DNA from: an uncultured Methanobrevibacter sp.
Lineage (GTDB): Archaea; Methanobacteriota; Methanobacteria; Methanobacteriales; Methanobacteriaceae
Assembly: GCF_946408925.1 (NCBI RefSeq)
Contig: NZ_CAMJUE010000008.1
Location: forward strand, 1 to 53,271
DNA: 53,271 nucleotides
Direction: 5' to 3'
Under the pieces are notes generated by a model. That model worked only from the letters and a program-made list of their open reading frames with translations, was not told the DNA's origin and did not search any database. Below are positions 16,831-27,998 of the stretch, piece after piece. The position numbers were made by a program, and so were the translations under genes. Within the stretch, counting starts at the first letter, position 1, and each line of letters opens with the position of its first letter.

Positions 16831-17340
16831 ATGATTTTAAAAACATCCCGTTTAACATTAAGGCATTGGATGGAAAGTGATGCAGGATGCCTGTATCATT
16901 TTGCAAAAAATCCAAATATAGGTCCTATTGCAGGCTGGCCACCTCATCAAAGTAAACAGGATAGCCTAAACATTATTAAAACGGTATTCTGTCGTGAGGA
17001 ATGTTATGCTGTCGTAAAGGATGAATTTCCAATCGGATGTGCGGAACTTCTAATACATCCCGATGGAAATCATTGGTGGGGTGAAGAATCAGCTGAATTG
17101 GGATACTGGATTGGCGAAGAGTTTCAGGGAAACGGTTATGCAACAGAAGCCTGTGAAACATTAATAAAAAGAGCGTTTGATGATTTGGACATTAAACGGA
17201 TTTATGCAACATATAGACAGGATAATATTGCATCAAAAAGGGTTTTGGAAAAATTGGGTTTTGAGTACTATTCCCAATTAAACAATATTGACTATTCAGG
17301 TAGAGCATTTAGGGAAATCGCCGTGAAATTGGAAAAATAA
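16831..17340 (+). CDS. GNAT N-acetyltransferase (RimJ/RimL-like)
   Basis: A 169-residue acetyltransferase using acetyl-CoA. It begins LKTSRLTLRHW and has the acetyl-CoA loop in YWIGEEFQGNGYATEA (Q-x-x-G-x-G/A), then NIASKRVLEKLGFEY, a segment typical of the RimJ/RimL group that modifies protein N-termini or small amines. Its substrate is unknown. The ATG has no clear SD and lies about 80 bases from the divergent ADP-ribosylglycohydrolase start. A zinc-ribbon membrane protein follows 29 bases after its stop. Confidence 0.92.
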   Translation: MILKTSRLTLRHWMESDAGCLYHFAKNPNIGPIAGWPPHQSKQDSLNIIKTVFCREECYAVVKDEFPIGCAELLIHPDGNHWWGEESAELGYWIGEEFQGNGYATEACETLIKRAFDDLDIKRIYATYRQDNIASKRVLEKLGFEYYSQLNNIDYSGRAFREIAVKLEK

Positions 17341-17369
17341 TTTATATTAAAAGAGATTAATTTTAACTA

Positions 17370-17738
17370 ATGACTAGAATTTGTGAAAAATGCGGTTTCA
17401 ATAATCAGGATGATTATGATTTTTGTGCTAAATGTGGCAATCCTCTTGTTGAAGGGCTCCAGCCTAACAGAGTGTATATTTATAAGCCGGAACAACTTCA
17501 AATAAACAGAAAAGCACTTATTGCAGCTTATATCATAACCATATTTTTATCCTGGAGTGGTTTTGTTGTTGGAATGATTTCAAAGCATACTCATTTAGCT
17601 GTTTTTACTTTTTTTGGATTTTTCATGCCGTTTTATTTGGTTCAGTCAAGGCATCCAACTTTAAGAAAGCATGGTTTGATAATGATGATGATTTCACTGG
17701 TGGGTGTGGCTCTTTCATTCTATGTAATGCTTCATTAA
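17370..17738 (+). CDS. Zinc-ribbon small membrane protein
   Basis: A 122-residue protein with an N-terminal zinc ribbon (Cys5, Cys8, Cys19, Cys22; CEKCG...CAKCG) and three hydrophobic segments at about residues 48-70, 73-90 and 98-120. This zinc-ribbon-plus-helices layout is common in methanogens and has no firm function. Its stop codon and that of the convergent next gene share the bases TTAA at 17735-17738. Confidence 0.85.
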   Translation: MTRICEKCGFNNQDDYDFCAKCGNPLVEGLQPNRVYIYKPEQLQINRKALIAAYIITIFLSWSGFVVGMISKHTHLAVFTFFGFFMPFYLVQSRHPTLRKHGLIMMMISLVGVALSFYVMLH

Positions 17739-18241
17739 TGGAATGAAATGTTTCCAAGCAATATCTGCAATGGAATCTGAAGTATGTTCATGCCGTCCTG
17801 AGCCATGGCGGTGTCGATTGCATCTCCTCGAGACATTGTTCCCGGAACTTTGTCGTTTCCGGCATAACCGTTGTATGCATCGTTTGCGCGAATATCATCC
17901 ACGATACTGCCTCCGAATATAGCTTCAGCCGCTTCATTATTTATGCTGACAACTAAAAACGGTGTGAAATGGTATGTGTATTCCATAATCTCACGTGCAG
18001 CACCATACGGATTATCCGGATCATTTATGTGCACATTATGTAGTGTCTGGCCTTCGGCATTAAATGAACTTCCAGGATAAATCCATTCCAATCCTCCAAG
18101 TGAAAATGTTGCAGCCATATCAATACTTGCATCCTCTCCTGTGTCTTCACATACTATTAATATAGGACTAACAAGTGTTGAAGCAAGAAATATCACTATT
18201 ACCGCTACAATTGCTATAAGAATTAAATGTATTTTGTTCAT
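17735..18241 (-). CDS. Membrane-anchored extracytoplasmic protein of unknown function
   Basis: A 168-residue protein with one N-terminal hydrophobic helix (about residues 5-30) and a hydrophilic remainder, so it is probably anchored with its bulk outside. I do not recognise the family. The first residues after the helix include a single Cys (ILIVCEDTGED). The C-terminal half is rich in Ala, Asp and Asn. It is divergent from prs, with about 90 bases of AT-rich promoter sequence between, and converges on the zinc-ribbon gene with a 4-base overlap. Confidence 0.75.
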   Translation of the reverse strand: MNKIHLILIAIVAVIVIFLASTLVSPILIVCEDTGEDASIDMAATFSLGGLEWIYPGSSFNAEGQTLHNVHINDPDNPYGAAREIMEYTYHFTPFLVVSINNEAAEAIFGGSIVDDIRANDAYNGYAGNDKVPGTMSRGDAIDTAMAQDGMNILQIPLQILLGNISFH

Positions 18242-18331
18242 GTATATTTTTTAAATATCTTTAGATATTAATACTTAACTTTTTTAATTATCAAAAACAT
18301 AAATTATATCATATAAAATTTTGGTGATAAT

Positions 18332-19246
18332 GTGATTATAGGTGGTTCATCTTCTCAAGATTTAGCAGCTCATGTCGCTCGTGAGCTCGGTGAAGAATTA
18401 TGCTATGTTGAAATTCGTAAGTTTCCCGATGGAGAAAGATATTTAAGAATAACTGAAGAGGTTGGCGAAGAGGTGACTGTAATTCAGTCTACAGGTTATC
18501 CTCAGGATGAAAATCTAATGGAATTGCTATTTATGATTTCCAATCTTAAGGATTTGGGGGCTAAAAAGGTAAGGGTTGTAGTTCCATACATGGGTTATGC
18601 AAGACAGGAAAAACGTTTCAACCCTGGAGAGACAATTTCTGCAAAAATTGTATGTCAGCTGATTCAGGCAGCCGGTGCCGATGAGTTCATCACTTTTAAC
18701 ATTCATGAGGAATGTGTACTCAACTTCTTTGACATTCCTGCAAGAAATGTCTCAGCAATGCCTGCCATTGCGGAATATTTGAATAAAAAGTTCTTCAGAA
18801 AAGAAGACTCTAAACCATTAATCATCGCTCCGGATAAGGGAGCATATGGTTTTGCACAGGAAATATCTGAAATAATCGGTTGTGACTGCACTTACCTGAC
18901 AAAAGTCAGATTAGGTCCGGATAAAGTGGAAACTAAAATTGTGGATGTTAGATGTGATAGTGAAAGTGACAACACGGTAAATGTTGATTCAGTAAAAGGA
19001 ATGCATGCAATCATTATAGATGACATCATCGCTACCGGAGGAACCATTGTAAATGCAATAAATATCCTAAAACAGTATGGTGCCTCATCAGTTGATGTAT
19101 GTTGCGTTCATCCGATATTGACCAATAACGGTGCAACAAGAATATATGCCGCCGGAGCTAATAAGATTATTGGAACTAACAGTTTGTCATCTGATACTTC
19201 ACGTGTATCCCTTGCAAAATCAATTGCAGATGTCTTGAGGGAATAG
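18332..19246 (+). CDS. prs: Ribose-phosphate pyrophosphokinase (PRPP synthase)
   Basis: A 304-residue enzyme that transfers pyrophosphate from ATP to ribose 5-phosphate, giving PRPP for nucleotide, histidine and, in methanogens, methanopterin synthesis. Visible motifs are GGSSSQDLAAHVA at the N-terminus, RKFPDGERYLR, the YMGYARQEKRF flexible loop region, the PDKGAYGFA segment, and the PRPP-binding IIDDIIATGGTI. The start is GTG: the overlapping ATG two bases earlier runs straight into a stop, and GGTG lies five bases upstream. It is followed after one base by a small unknown gene and then uvrB, so the three are likely co-transcribed. Confidence 0.95.
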   Translation: MIIGGSSSQDLAAHVARELGEELCYVEIRKFPDGERYLRITEEVGEEVTVIQSTGYPQDENLMELLFMISNLKDLGAKKVRVVVPYMGYARQEKRFNPGETISAKIVCQLIQAAGADEFITFNIHEECVLNFFDIPARNVSAMPAIAEYLNKKFFRKEDSKPLIIAPDKGAYGFAQEISEIIGCDCTYLTKVRLGPDKVETKIVDVRCDSESDNTVNVDSVKGMHAIIIDDIIATGGTIVNAINILKQYGASSVDVCCVHPILTNNGATRIYAAGANKIIGTNSLSSDTSRVSLAKSIADVLRE

Positions 19247-19247
19247 T

Positions 19248-19538
19248 ATGGATAATGAAACTATAAAAAAGGAGCTTGTGGATAAATCAAATAATATTCT
19301 GGCTAAATATTCAGAACCTGATATTGTGGATAGCGTATCTGTAATGAACATGGCTGCAAAAACAGTATTTCTAGGTTCTCTTAAGGTATTCAATACAGAA
19401 GTTGTTCCAAATGTAATCAGAGATTTGGAAAAGGATTTGAAGAGTTATGGAAAGCTTGTGGTTAGAGACCAGAGGGTAACCCCATGCTGCTCTCCAAGTT
19501 ACATCCATATTAGTTTCAATATTACAATTTCTAACTAG
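19248..19538 (+). CDS. Small protein of unknown function between prs and uvrB
   Basis: A 96-residue protein, largely helical in its first two-thirds by composition ([21 protein letters not shown]...), ending in a beta-like tail with a vicinal Cys pair ([14 protein letters not shown]). I do not recognise it. It starts one base after the prs stop with the SD GAGGGA inside the end of prs, and ends 5 bases before uvrB. This tight packing supports real translation. Confidence 0.75.
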   Translation: MDNETIKKELVDKSNNILAKYSEPDIVDSVSVMNMAAKTVFLGSLKVFNTEVVPNVIRDLEKDLKSYGKLVVRDQRVTPCCSPSYIHISFNITISN

Positions 19539-19543
19539 ATATT

Positions 19544-21511
19544 ATGAAGGAATTCCAGCTGAAGTCACCTTATAAGCCCTTGGGTGACCAACCAAAAGCC
19601 ATAAATTCATTGGCCGAAGGCATAAACAATGGTATTAAGGAACAAACACTTTTAGGTGTTACCGGTTCCGGAAAGACTTTTACAATGGCCAATGTTATTG
19701 AAAAGGTTCAAAAACCTACTCTTGTTATATCACACAATAAAACTTTGGCTGCACAGTTATATGAGGAGTTTAAAGAATTCTTCCCGGATAATGCAGTTGA
19801 ATATTTTGTCAGCTATTACGATTACTATCAGCCGGAAGCATATGTGCCCCGCACAGACACTTTCATTGATAAGGAAGCATCAATCAATGAAGACATTGAT
19901 ATAATGAGGCATTCAGCAACCCAGTCACTGCTTTCAAGGGATGATGTTATTGTCGTTAGTAGTGTAAGCTGCATTTATGGTATAGGTTCTCCTGAAGATT
20001 ATGGTGAGTTTGCCTTTGGAATAAATGTTGGAGATATCTATGAAAGGTCTGAAATCCTGTCAAAATTGGTATTCATGCAATATGAGCGCAATGACATCGA
20101 ATTTGACAGGGGTCAGTTCAGGGTTCGCGGGGATGTTATAGAAATAAATCCGGTTCACGGAACACCACCAATAAGAATTGAACTGTTTGGTGATGAAATA
20201 GATGCCATCAGTTTAATCGATAAAGTCACAGGAAAAAAACAGGAATCACTTCAAAGGTACATGATTTTCCCCGCAAAGCACTTCGTTGTCGGCCAGGACA
20301 AGATGGATGTTGCATTATCAAACATTAAACAGGAATTGGATGATAGATTATCTGAATTGAATTCAATGGGCAAATTACTGGAAGCCCAAAGACTGGAGCA
20401 AAGAACCCGCTTTGATATAGAGATGCTTCAGGAGATGGGATATTGTCCGGGTGTAGAAAATTATTCAATGCATTTGTCAGGACGTAAATGGGGAGAAAAG
20501 CCATATTCTCTTTTAAAATACTTTCCAGATGATTTTTTAACCATAATTGATGAGTCTCATGTTACAGTGCCCCAGATTCGAGGAATGTACAATGGAGACC
20601 GTGCACGTAAAGAAACATTGGTTGAACATGGTTTCAGACTGCCTTCTGCAAAGGAAAACCGTCCACTCAGGTTTGATGAGTTTGAGTCTTCGGTTAATCA
20701 GGTAATTTATGTATCTGCAACTCCTGGCCAATACGAAATTGCAAAGTCACGCAATGTTGTTGAACAGATTATCCGGCCGACAGGTTTGGTTGATCCGGAA
20801 GTATTAATCAGGCCGGTAACCGGTCAGGTTGAAGACCTGCTCAATGAAGTTAAATTAACTGCAAAAAAAGACGAGAGAATCCTTGTCACAACATTAACAA
20901 AAAGGATGGCGGAAGACTTAACAGATTATTATGCAAGGATTGGTGTTAAAGTAAGATATATGCATTCTGAAATTGACACATTGGAACGTATTGACATTGT
21001 GGATGACCTTAGAAGGGGTAAATTTGATGTGCTTGTAGGTGTAAACCTTTTAAGGGAAGGATTGGACCTTCCTGAAGTTTCTTTGGTGGCTATTCTGGAT
21101 GCTGATAAGGAAGGATTTTTAAGAAATGAAACCTCCCTGATACAGACTATCGGACGTGCTGCAAGAAATGTCAACGGCCGTGTAATAATGTATGTTGACG
21201 ACATGACCGATTCAGTTAAAAATGCATATGACATTACACTCAAAAGGCGTAAGCTGCAGATGAAGTACAATGAAGTTCACGGGATAACTCCAAAATCAAC
21301 AACAAGAACATTGAAGGAAAAACTCGCTGAAGAGGAGGAAAAATATAAAGGTCTCACCGGAGCGGAAGTTGATAAAATGCCTAAAGATGAGCTTCAATTA
21401 TTGATTAAAGACATTGAAAAAGACATGAAAGAGGCAGCTTCCAGACTTGACTTTGAAAGGGCAGCCGAGTTAAGAAATAAGCTATATGCATTAAAAGGTT
21501 TTGATAAATAA
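19544..21511 (+). CDS. uvrB: Excinuclease ABC subunit B
   Basis: A 655-residue damage-recognition helicase of bacterial-type nucleotide excision repair. Walker A is [10 protein letters not shown]. The beta-hairpin region that locks onto the strand is visible as [12 protein letters not shown]...[30 protein letters not shown]. Helicase motif DESH and motif [11 protein letters not shown] are present. A C-terminal UVR domain (about residues 620-655, [17 protein letters not shown]) would contact UvrC. UvrA is encoded 3.4 kb downstream on the same strand; UvrC is not in the window. The bacterial Uvr system occurs in only some archaea, which indicates ancient transfer. Confidence 0.97.
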   Translation: MKEFQLKSPYKPLGDQPKAINSLAEGINNGIKEQTLLGVTGSGKTFTMANVIEKVQKPTLVISHNKTLAAQLYEEFKEFFPDNAVEYFVSYYDYYQPEAYVPRTDTFIDKEASINEDIDIMRHSATQSLLSRDDVIVVSSVSCIYGIGSPEDYGEFAFGINVGDIYERSEILSKLVFMQYERNDIEFDRGQFRVRGDVIEINPVHGTPPIRIELFGDEIDAISLIDKVTGKKQESLQRYMIFPAKHFVVGQDKMDVALSNIKQELDDRLSELNSMGKLLEAQRLEQRTRFDIEMLQEMGYCPGVENYSMHLSGRKWGEKPYSLLKYFPDDFLTIIDESHVTVPQIRGMYNGDRARKETLVEHGFRLPSAKENRPLRFDEFESSVNQVIYVSATPGQYEIAKSRNVVEQIIRPTGLVDPEVLIRPVTGQVEDLLNEVKLTAKKDERILVTTLTKRMAEDLTDYYARIGVKVRYMHSEIDTLERIDIVDDLRRGKFDVLVGVNLLREGLDLPEVSLVAILDADKEGFLRNETSLIQTIGRAARNVNGRVIMYVDDMTDSVKNAYDITLKRRKLQMKYNEVHGITPKSTTRTLKEKLAEEEEKYKGLTGAEVDKMPKDELQLLIKDIEKDMKEAASRLDFERAAELRNKLYALKGFDK

Positions 21512-21551
21512 TTATCAGTATTTATATATACTTATTTGAACAACATTATAA

Positions 21552-23444
21552 ATGATGTTAATTTTAAAAAATAATGTTAAATTTGCATTAATTTTAACAA
21601 TTCTTTTTGCATTATCTGTTTCGGTTGTAAGTGCAAGTGAAGATATCAACTTGAACAACAATTTAACATCTGACAGTGATTATGAAAATGCAGAATCAGC
21701 TATTGATTTTGAGGATTTGCAATTGGGGGATAAACCAATCCCTTCAATTTCGGTTAACTCTACAAAAGTTAACACAGGTGAATCCATTGGAATTTCATTG
21801 AAGGATTCAAATAATAATGTTTTAGTTAATAAAAATTTAACAACAATAATAAATAATGATAAAAAAGTCATTTCCACTAATGATGAGGGTGTTGCAAGTT
21901 TAAAATTGAATTTGTCTTCAAATAAGTACATATTAAATGTGATTTTTGAGGGGGATGATGAATATGATGAAGTTAATGAGACTTTTGACATCACCGTTTT
22001 GAAAATATCAACCAATATAACTGTTGAGGACTCTTCAATAAAACATGGCAGTTACTTTTATTCATTTCTAACTGATATTGATGGAAATCCCCTTTCAGAT
22101 AAAAAAATTACCTTTTCTGTTGACGGTAAAACATTTTCAAGCACCACCAACTCAAAAGGCCGTGCCGAATTCAAGGCCAATCTGCCTACCGGAATCCATT
22201 CTTTAAAAATAAGTTTCGATGGAGATGAATATTACCAATCAATTTCTAAAACAATAACCCTGGTGATTCTTGTAAAAACTTCCATTGAGATTGGCAATTC
22301 TGTCTTGCTTACTAACGGTTATTTGAGGGTTTATTTAAAAAGCAGTCTTCAATCTGCCGTTGCCGATAAAAATGTTAAGATTACCATTAACGGCAAGGTT
22401 TACAATAAAAAGACAAATTCAGAAGGAATAATTATTTTCAAACCTTCTCAGACTACCGGCACATTATCCATTGAAGCTGAATTTGATGGAACTTCTACAG
22501 TTGCTGGCTGTGAAGTTTCTAAAAAGGTAACCGGTATTAAAGGCAATCCTAAAGATCCTTTAAAATCTAAAATTCCTTTAAAAAACGGTGTTCCTAATGT
22601 TGATTACATGACTGGAAGTTATGTAATGGCTGATGGTGACATGTCTTATACATTAACTAAAGCGCAGTATAGGGCAGTTATTAAAAGGGATAGTTATTGT
22701 CTGTATTTAAATAAGAAATTGAGTAAATACACTTTCTTCAAATCCAAGGCGGAACCAAAACTCAATCATATTATCAAAAGAGAAAAATGGAATGTGATTG
22801 AAAGAGCCATTAACACTAAAATCGTTAAGAAAAATAGAAACGGCTATTGGCCAGGTCAGATTACTGTTTCCCTTAAGGGAAAATCATATTCTTATCCTGA
22901 AGTAAGGGATGAACAGGACACAGGTTATACCTGCGGTCCAACTTCCTGCAGTATGTGCAGTCAGGTTTTAAGGAATTATTACTGTGAAAAATATTTGGCT
23001 AAGCATGCGGGTACAAGTTCACTGTATGGCTCAAGCACCAAGGGACTTAAAAAGTCTTTGGAGAAATTTCATTTTAAATGCAGAATCTACTATAAGAGTT
23101 CCTTTAATTATGCATTAAAGCAGCTTAAGAAAGGTGGTTGTGCACTGGTTTTCCACACTTGGGGCCATTATGTATCTATTTTGGATATTAGTAAGGACGG
23201 TAAGAAAGTTTTGGTAGGTAATCCTTCAGGGGATTATGATCATGGAAGTCATAGGATTCCGACAAATTGGCTGACTGTGAAGTATATGAAAAAACGTTTC
23301 AATGATTATGATACTTCTGGTTTAATAGTTAAACTTAAATATAAGTTAAGTAAAGCAACTAAAAATAATATTAATAATTTTTATTCAAGTATGGGTACTA
23401 AATGGGCTCGTCAAAATACTAATGAGAGATTGCCTCAAATTTAG
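21552..23444 (+). CDS. Secreted cysteine peptidase with Ig-like repeats, candidate pseudomurein endopeptidase
   Basis: A 630-residue exported protein. A signal peptide ends near residue 29 (VSVVSAS). About three Ig-like beta-sandwich repeats (roughly residues 55-330) follow, each with a K..T.N..G.A/I pattern. A middle segment (about 345-450, [17 protein letters not shown]...) may bind the cell wall. The catalytic domain has Cys461 (GYTCGPTSC), His539 (WGHYVSIL) and Asp561 (NPSGDY). This Cys-His-Asp order and the YTCGPTS motif fit the C39-like fold, including the C71 pseudomurein endoisopeptidases PeiW and PeiP of methanogen viruses. I infer that it trims or remodels the host's own wall peptides. 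It is monocistronic. Confidence 0.85.
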   Translation: MMLILKNNVKFALILTILFALSVSVVSASEDINLNNNLTSDSDYENAESAIDFEDLQLGDKPIPSISVNSTKVNTGESIGISLKDSNNNVLVNKNLTTIINNDKKVISTNDEGVASLKLNLSSNKYILNVIFEGDDEYDEVNETFDITVLKISTNITVEDSSIKHGSYFYSFLTDIDGNPLSDKKITFSVDGKTFSSTTNSKGRAEFKANLPTGIHSLKISFDGDEYYQSISKTITLVILVKTSIEIGNSVLLTNGYLRVYLKSSLQSAVADKNVKITINGKVYNKKTNSEGIIIFKPSQTTGTLSIEAEFDGTSTVAGCEVSKKVTGIKGNPKDPLKSKIPLKNGVPNVDYMTGSYVMADGDMSYTLTKAQYRAVIKRDSYCLYLNKKLSKYTFFKSKAEPKLNHIIKREKWNVIERAINTKIVKKNRNGYWPGQITVSLKGKSYSYPEVRDEQDTGYTCGPTSCSMCSQVLRNYYCEKYLAKHAGTSSLYGSSTKGLKKSLEKFHFKCRIYYKSSFNYALKQLKKGGCALVFHTWGHYVSILDISKDGKKVLVGNPSGDYDHGSHRIPTNWLTVKYMKKRFNDYDTSGLIVKLKYKLSKATKNNINNFYSSMGTKWARQNTNERLPQI

Positions 23445-23554
23445 TATTTATTTTCTTTTTTTCAATCTTATACATTTATATACTATTTTGTTCAATAAAT
23501 ATTACTATCGGAAAACCTCTTCCGACTAAATGTTCAGAATATTCAGTGATTATC

Positions 23555-24763
23555 ATGGTTTTAAGTACGGGAAATACGGCATGGATGCTTGTTGCAACAA
23601 TTATGGTTTTGCTAATGAGTGTTCCGGGAATAGCATTTTTTTACGGTGGATTGTCAAAAAGAAAAAATGTTTTAAACACAATGTTTTTGTCATTGATAGC
23701 ATTTGCAATCGCCAGTCTTATCTGGCTGATGTATGGCTATCAGCTCTCATTTGCAACTACAAGCATTGCCGGATTTATTGGAGTGCCTCAAAACCTGTTT
23801 TTGGAGGGGATAGGTGTTGATTCACTAACAGGTTCCATTCCAACATTTGTATTTATAGCATTTGAGCTTACATTTGCGGCTTTAACTGCAGCAATCGTTT
23901 CAGGTTCAATTGTTGGAAGAATGAAAACAAAATCATGGGTAATCTTTACAATATTATGGGTAACCATTGTATATGTCCCTGTATGCCACTGGATATGGGG
24001 CGGCGGCTGGCTAATGAATATGGGAGCAATTGATTTTGCCGGAGGAGTTGCAGTTGAGGTAAACTCCGGATTTTCAGCACTTGCGCTGGCAATGGTTCTA
24101 GGTAAAAGAAAAGACACTTCTCTTCTTCCACATAACCTGGGTTACTCAATTCTTGGAGCAGGATTCTTATGGTTTGGATGGATGGGATTCAACGGAGGAT
24201 CAGCTCTTGCAGCAAATGGACTTGCCGGTTCAGCAATTCTAGTTTCAAACACTGCAGCGGCCGTTGCAATGATTATGTGGGTAATTCTTGATACAATAAA
24301 GCTTGGAAAACCAACAGTGTTGGGCGCTATAACAGGTGCAGTTGCAGGTTTGGTTGCAATAACTCCTGCAGCAGGTTTCGTATCATTTTCAGGCTCAATA
24401 GTGATTGGTATAGTGACATCATTAATTTCATATTATGCAGTTTACAACCTAAAGGCCAAATTCGGATATGATGATGCATTGGATGTATTTGGAGTGCACG
24501 GTCTATCTGGCGTTTGGGGATTAATAGCTGCGGGACTTTTTGCATCACCTGCAATCAACGGTGTGGCAGGACTTTTTTACGGAAACCCGAATCAGCTCAT
24601 AATTCAAATAATAGCGGTAGTTGCAACTGCAGCTTACACATTTATCGTAAGTCTATTGCTTGCAAAACTCCTTGATAAAACAATAGGTCTGAGAGTGGAT
24701 GACGATGAGGAAATAATCGGTCTTGACTCAGCACTGCACAAGGAATCCGGATACAGGCTTTAG
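23555..24763 (+). CDS. amt: Ammonium transporter (Amt family)
   Basis: A membrane protein of 402 residues with about 11 helices. Conserved Amt signatures are GIAFFYGGL near the N-terminus, [10 protein letters not shown] with a conserved aromatic/His region, [24 protein letters not shown], and [11 protein letters not shown] with the second pore His. It moves ammonium into the cell. I chose ATG 23555 with GTGAT five bases upstream; a GTG at 23546 overlaps that SD. Methanogen amt genes are usually followed by glnK, which encodes the PII regulator; here a hairpin terminator and uvrA follow, so any PII partner lies elsewhere. Confidence 0.95.
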   Translation: MVLSTGNTAWMLVATIMVLLMSVPGIAFFYGGLSKRKNVLNTMFLSLIAFAIASLIWLMYGYQLSFATTSIAGFIGVPQNLFLEGIGVDSLTGSIPTFVFIAFELTFAALTAAIVSGSIVGRMKTKSWVIFTILWVTIVYVPVCHWIWGGGWLMNMGAIDFAGGVAVEVNSGFSALALAMVLGKRKDTSLLPHNLGYSILGAGFLWFGWMGFNGGSALAANGLAGSAILVSNTAAAVAMIMWVILDTIKLGKPTVLGAITGAVAGLVAITPAAGFVSFSGSIVIGIVTSLISYYAVYNLKAKFGYDDALDVFGVHGLSGVWGLIAAGLFASPAINGVAGLFYGNPNQLIIQIIAVVATAAYTFIVSLLLAKLLDKTIGLRVDDDEEIIGLDSALHKESGYRL

Positions 24764-24804
24764 CTAATCCAACTGTTGTTATTTAAATTAATGCATGTTT
24801 TAAA

Positions 24805-24838
24805 GTATGAATTTTTTTCATACAACTATTTTTTTTTG
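24805..24838 (+). terminator. Terminator between amt and uvrA
   Basis: Stem GTATGAA (24805-24811)/TTCATAC (24817-24823) with a TTTTT loop, followed after six bases by a run of nine T. Confidence 0.7.
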
Positions 24839-24862
24839 TTTTTCAAATGCTCTCTCTAATAC

Positions 24863-24870
24863 TTTATAAA
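24863..24870 (+). promoter_or_regulatory. TATA box of uvrA
   Basis: TTTATAAA lies about 47 bases before the ATG. The predicted leader of about 22 bases carries GGAG seven bases before the start codon. Confidence 0.5.
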
Positions 24871-24913
24871 CTAGTTTGTTCTAATATAATATAACTAAAT
24901 TTAGGAGATTATT

Positions 24914-27802
24914 ATGGCTGACAACGATAAAAAACAAATTGTCATAAAGGGTGCACGTGAACATAATCTGCAGGATATTGATGTTAGTGTGCCAAGAGAT
25001 GAATTTATTGTAATTACCGGTCTAAGCGGGTCTGGTAAGTCTTCACTGGCATTTGATACCATTTATGCTGAAGGACAGCGTAGATATGTGGAGTCATTAT
25101 CAGCTTATGCAAGACAGTTCCTCGGGCAGATGAAAAAGCCTGAAATGGAATCAATAGAAGGATTGTCCCCTGCTATTTCAATTGACCAAAAAACAACAAG
25201 GGAAAATCCAAGATCAACTGTAGGGACAATTACAGAAATTTATGATTACTTAAGATTATTGTTTGCAAGAATTGGAATTCCTCATTGTCCAAACTGTGGA
25301 AAAGAAATTTCTCATCAAACCATAGGTCAGATTGGAGATTCTGTCATCGAAGAGGGTGAAGGAGTAAAAATCCAGATATTGTCACCTATTGTGCGTGATA
25401 AAAAGGGACAGTTCAAGGATGTTCTGGAAGACCTTAGAAACAAGGGATTTGTCAGAGTCCGTGTGGATGGTGAAATCCGTGAATTGGATGAGGACATAAG
25501 TCTTGCAAAAACCTACAGGCACGATATTGATGTTGTGGTTGACAGGCTTAAAATCAGAAAAAACGTTGACTTTAAAAGAAGACTTGTTGACTCACTTGAA
25601 ACTGCTGCTGAACTTACTGATGGTTTAATAACCGTATTATTTGATGATGAAGGAAAAGAATATGAGAAAAAATATTCAGAACATTTTGCATGCGTGGACT
25701 GTGGAATAAACTTTGAGGAGCTCACTCCAAGGATGTTTTCATTCAATGCGCCTCAGGGAGCATGTCCTGAATGTAACGGTATCGGTTCCAAAATGGAAAT
25801 TGATCCTGATTTAGTGGTTCCGGATAAATCATTATCCTTAAACGAGGGCGCTATTGTCCCATGGGCAAGTTCCGCCAAAAGGGAAAACTATTACTTCCAG
25901 ATGTTGGATGCAGTGTCAAAACACTTCAAGTTCAGCATGGACACTCCATTTGAGGAACTTTCTAAAGAACATCAGGACATACTTCTATTTGGTTGCGATG
26001 AAAAGATTCCATTCAACTTCAAAAGAAGAAACAAGTCATATATGGTCAACCGTAAGTTTGAGGGTGTGGTTCCAAGAATGCAAAGATTATACTTTGAAAC
26101 CAAATCAAGCTATTCAAGAAAATACCTCTCAAAATTCATGTCTGATAGGAAATGTTATGTATGTGATGGAAAACGTTTGAGACCGGAGATATTGGCAGTT
26201 ACTGTTGGCGGAAAGTCAATCATCGATGTATGTGACCTTGCAATAAAGGATTCTCATCAGTTCTTTGAGGATTTGGAGTTGACTGAAAGAGAAAACTTCA
26301 TTGCTAAAGAAGTCCTTAAGGAGATTAAGGAACGTTTAAGCTTCCTGGTTGAAGTGGGTCTTGATTACCTGTCCATGTCAAGGTCGTCAGGTACACTGTC
26401 AGGTGGTGAAGCTCAAAGAATCAGACTGGCGACCCAAATAGGTTCAGGTCTTGTTGGAGTATTATATATTCTTGACGAGCCAAGTATCGGACTGCATCAG
26501 AGAGACAACATCAAGCTTATTGAAGCATTAAAAAGGCTTAAGGACTTGGGAAATACATTGGTTGTTGTAGAACATGATGAAGAAACCATTCTATCAGCAG
26601 ACCATGTCGTGGATATAGGCCCGGGAGCAGGTGAGCATGGAGGTAAGGTTGTTGCTCAGGGAACTCCTTTAGATATCATGAAAAACCCGGACTCAATCAC
26701 CGGTCAATATATTTCCAGAGTTAAAAAGATTGATATTCCAAAGGAAAGAAGGCCTGGAAACGGCAAATTCATTAAAATTATCGGTGCTGAACAGAACAAC
26801 CTTAAAAACATTGATGTTGAAATCCCATTGGGCAAATTCACATGTGTGACTGGGGTGAGCGGTTCTGGAAAAAGCAGTCTGATAAATGAAATCCTTTATA
26901 AGGGAGCTCAAGGCAAATTATCCAAAAAGTTCATGTTTGCAGGCAAGTATAAGGAAATTGAAGGACTGGAAAACATTGACAAGGTTATTGCAATTGACCA
27001 AAAGCCAATTGGAAGAACACCAAGGTCAAACCCTGCAACATACACAGGTGTATTTACTGATATTCGTGATCTGTTTGCTAACACTCCCGAATCAAAGGCA
27101 AGAGGATACAAGCCTGGAAGATTCTCATTCAACGTTAAGGGTGGAAGATGTGAGGCATGTTCCGGTGACGGTATCGTTCAAATTGAAATGCACTTTTTAG
27201 CTGATGTATATGTACCATGTGAGGTCTGTGGCGGAAAACGTTACAATGAAGAGACTTTAGACATCCGTTATAAGGGTAAAAATATCTATGAAGTTCTGGA
27301 AATGACAGTTGAAGAGGCATTGGAATTCTTTGAAAACATTCCAAAAATCACTAAAAAGCTTCAAACATTATATGATGTGGGATTGGGTTATATGAAAATA
27401 GGTCAGCCTGCAACAACACTGTCTGGTGGTGAAGCACAGAGAATCAAGCTTGCAAAAGAATTGTCAAGAACAAGCACTGGTAAAACACTATACATTCTTG
27501 ATGAACCTACAACAGGTCTTCACTTTGCAGACATTAAAAGGTTATTGGATGTTCTTGCCAGATTGACTGATGCGGGAAATTCAGTAGTGGTGATTGAGCA
27601 TAATTTGGATGTCATCAAGACTGCAGACCATATTATTGATTTGGGTCCTGACGGCGGTGATGGGGGTGGTGAGGTAATCGCTACCGGAACTCCTGAAGAG
27701 ATTGCCGAGACCGGCACTTATACAGGTGAGTTTTTAGAGCGTATGCTTGATGAAAACATCACTCCCTATGCTAAAGAATTAGTGGAAGATATAGGAAAAT
27801 AA
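24914..27802 (+). CDS. uvrA: Excinuclease ABC subunit A
   Basis: A 962-residue dimeric ABC ATPase that scans DNA for damage and loads UvrB. Both nucleotide-binding halves are complete: Walker [10 protein letters not shown] and [12 protein letters not shown] signatures [12 protein letters not shown] and [12 protein letters not shown], and Walker [13 protein letters not shown] and [12 protein letters not shown]. Zinc modules are visible as CPNCG...CVDCG...CPECNG in the first half and CEACSGDG...CEVCGG in the second. Length is normal. It has its own promoter, separate from uvrB, and its stop codon lies in the stem of a terminator hairpin. Confidence 0.98.
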   Translation: MADNDKKQIVIKGAREHNLQDIDVSVPRDEFIVITGLSGSGKSSLAFDTIYAEGQRRYVESLSAYARQFLGQMKKPEMESIEGLSPAISIDQKTTRENPRSTVGTITEIYDYLRLLFARIGIPHCPNCGKEISHQTIGQIGDSVIEEGEGVKIQILSPIVRDKKGQFKDVLEDLRNKGFVRVRVDGEIRELDEDISLAKTYRHDIDVVVDRLKIRKNVDFKRRLVDSLETAAELTDGLITVLFDDEGKEYEKKYSEHFACVDCGINFEELTPRMFSFNAPQGACPECNGIGSKMEIDPDLVVPDKSLSLNEGAIVPWASSAKRENYYFQMLDAVSKHFKFSMDTPFEELSKEHQDILLFGCDEKIPFNFKRRNKSYMVNRKFEGVVPRMQRLYFETKSSYSRKYLSKFMSDRKCYVCDGKRLRPEILAVTVGGKSIIDVCDLAIKDSHQFFEDLELTERENFIAKEVLKEIKERLSFLVEVGLDYLSMSRSSGTLSGGEAQRIRLATQIGSGLVGVLYILDEPSIGLHQRDNIKLIEALKRLKDLGNTLVVVEHDEETILSADHVVDIGPGAGEHGGKVVAQGTPLDIMKNPDSITGQYISRVKKIDIPKERRPGNGKFIKIIGAEQNNLKNIDVEIPLGKFTCVTGVSGSGKSSLINEILYKGAQGKLSKKFMFAGKYKEIEGLENIDKVIAIDQKPIGRTPRSNPATYTGVFTDIRDLFANTPESKARGYKPGRFSFNVKGGRCEACSGDGIVQIEMHFLADVYVPCEVCGGKRYNEETLDIRYKGKNIYEVLEMTVEEALEFFENIPKITKKLQTLYDVGLGYMKIGQPATTLSGGEAQRIKLAKELSRTSTGKTLYILDEPTTGLHFADIKRLLDVLARLTDAGNSVVVIEHNLDVIKTADHIIDLGPDGGDGGGEVIATGTPEEIAETGTYTGEFLERMLDENITPYAKELVEDIGK

Positions 27803-27830
27803 TATCTTTTATTATTTCTTTTTTTATAAA
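27797..27830 (+). terminator. uvrA terminator
   Basis: Stem AAATAAT (27797-27803)/ATTATTT (27811-27817) with a 7-nt loop and a following CTTTTTTT. The uvrA stop codon lies in the left arm. The stem is AT-only and weak. Confidence 0.5.
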
Positions 27831-27998
27831 ATTTTCAATAATTTCCTTTAATTAAAAATATGTTACATTAAATCTTTTTTTCAGAGATATTTTAACTAAT
27901 TTTAAATATTATTTTGAATAACCTATTATCATAGGATTTGGTTAAGTATGAATATTTGTTTTAATACTTGCTAGACCACTTATTGCCTAAGGTGATAT

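Noticed and set aside
23530-23820. 96-residue frame overlapping the start of amt
   Set aside because: It is out of frame with the conserved Amt sequence and has no SD; the Amt frame explains the region.
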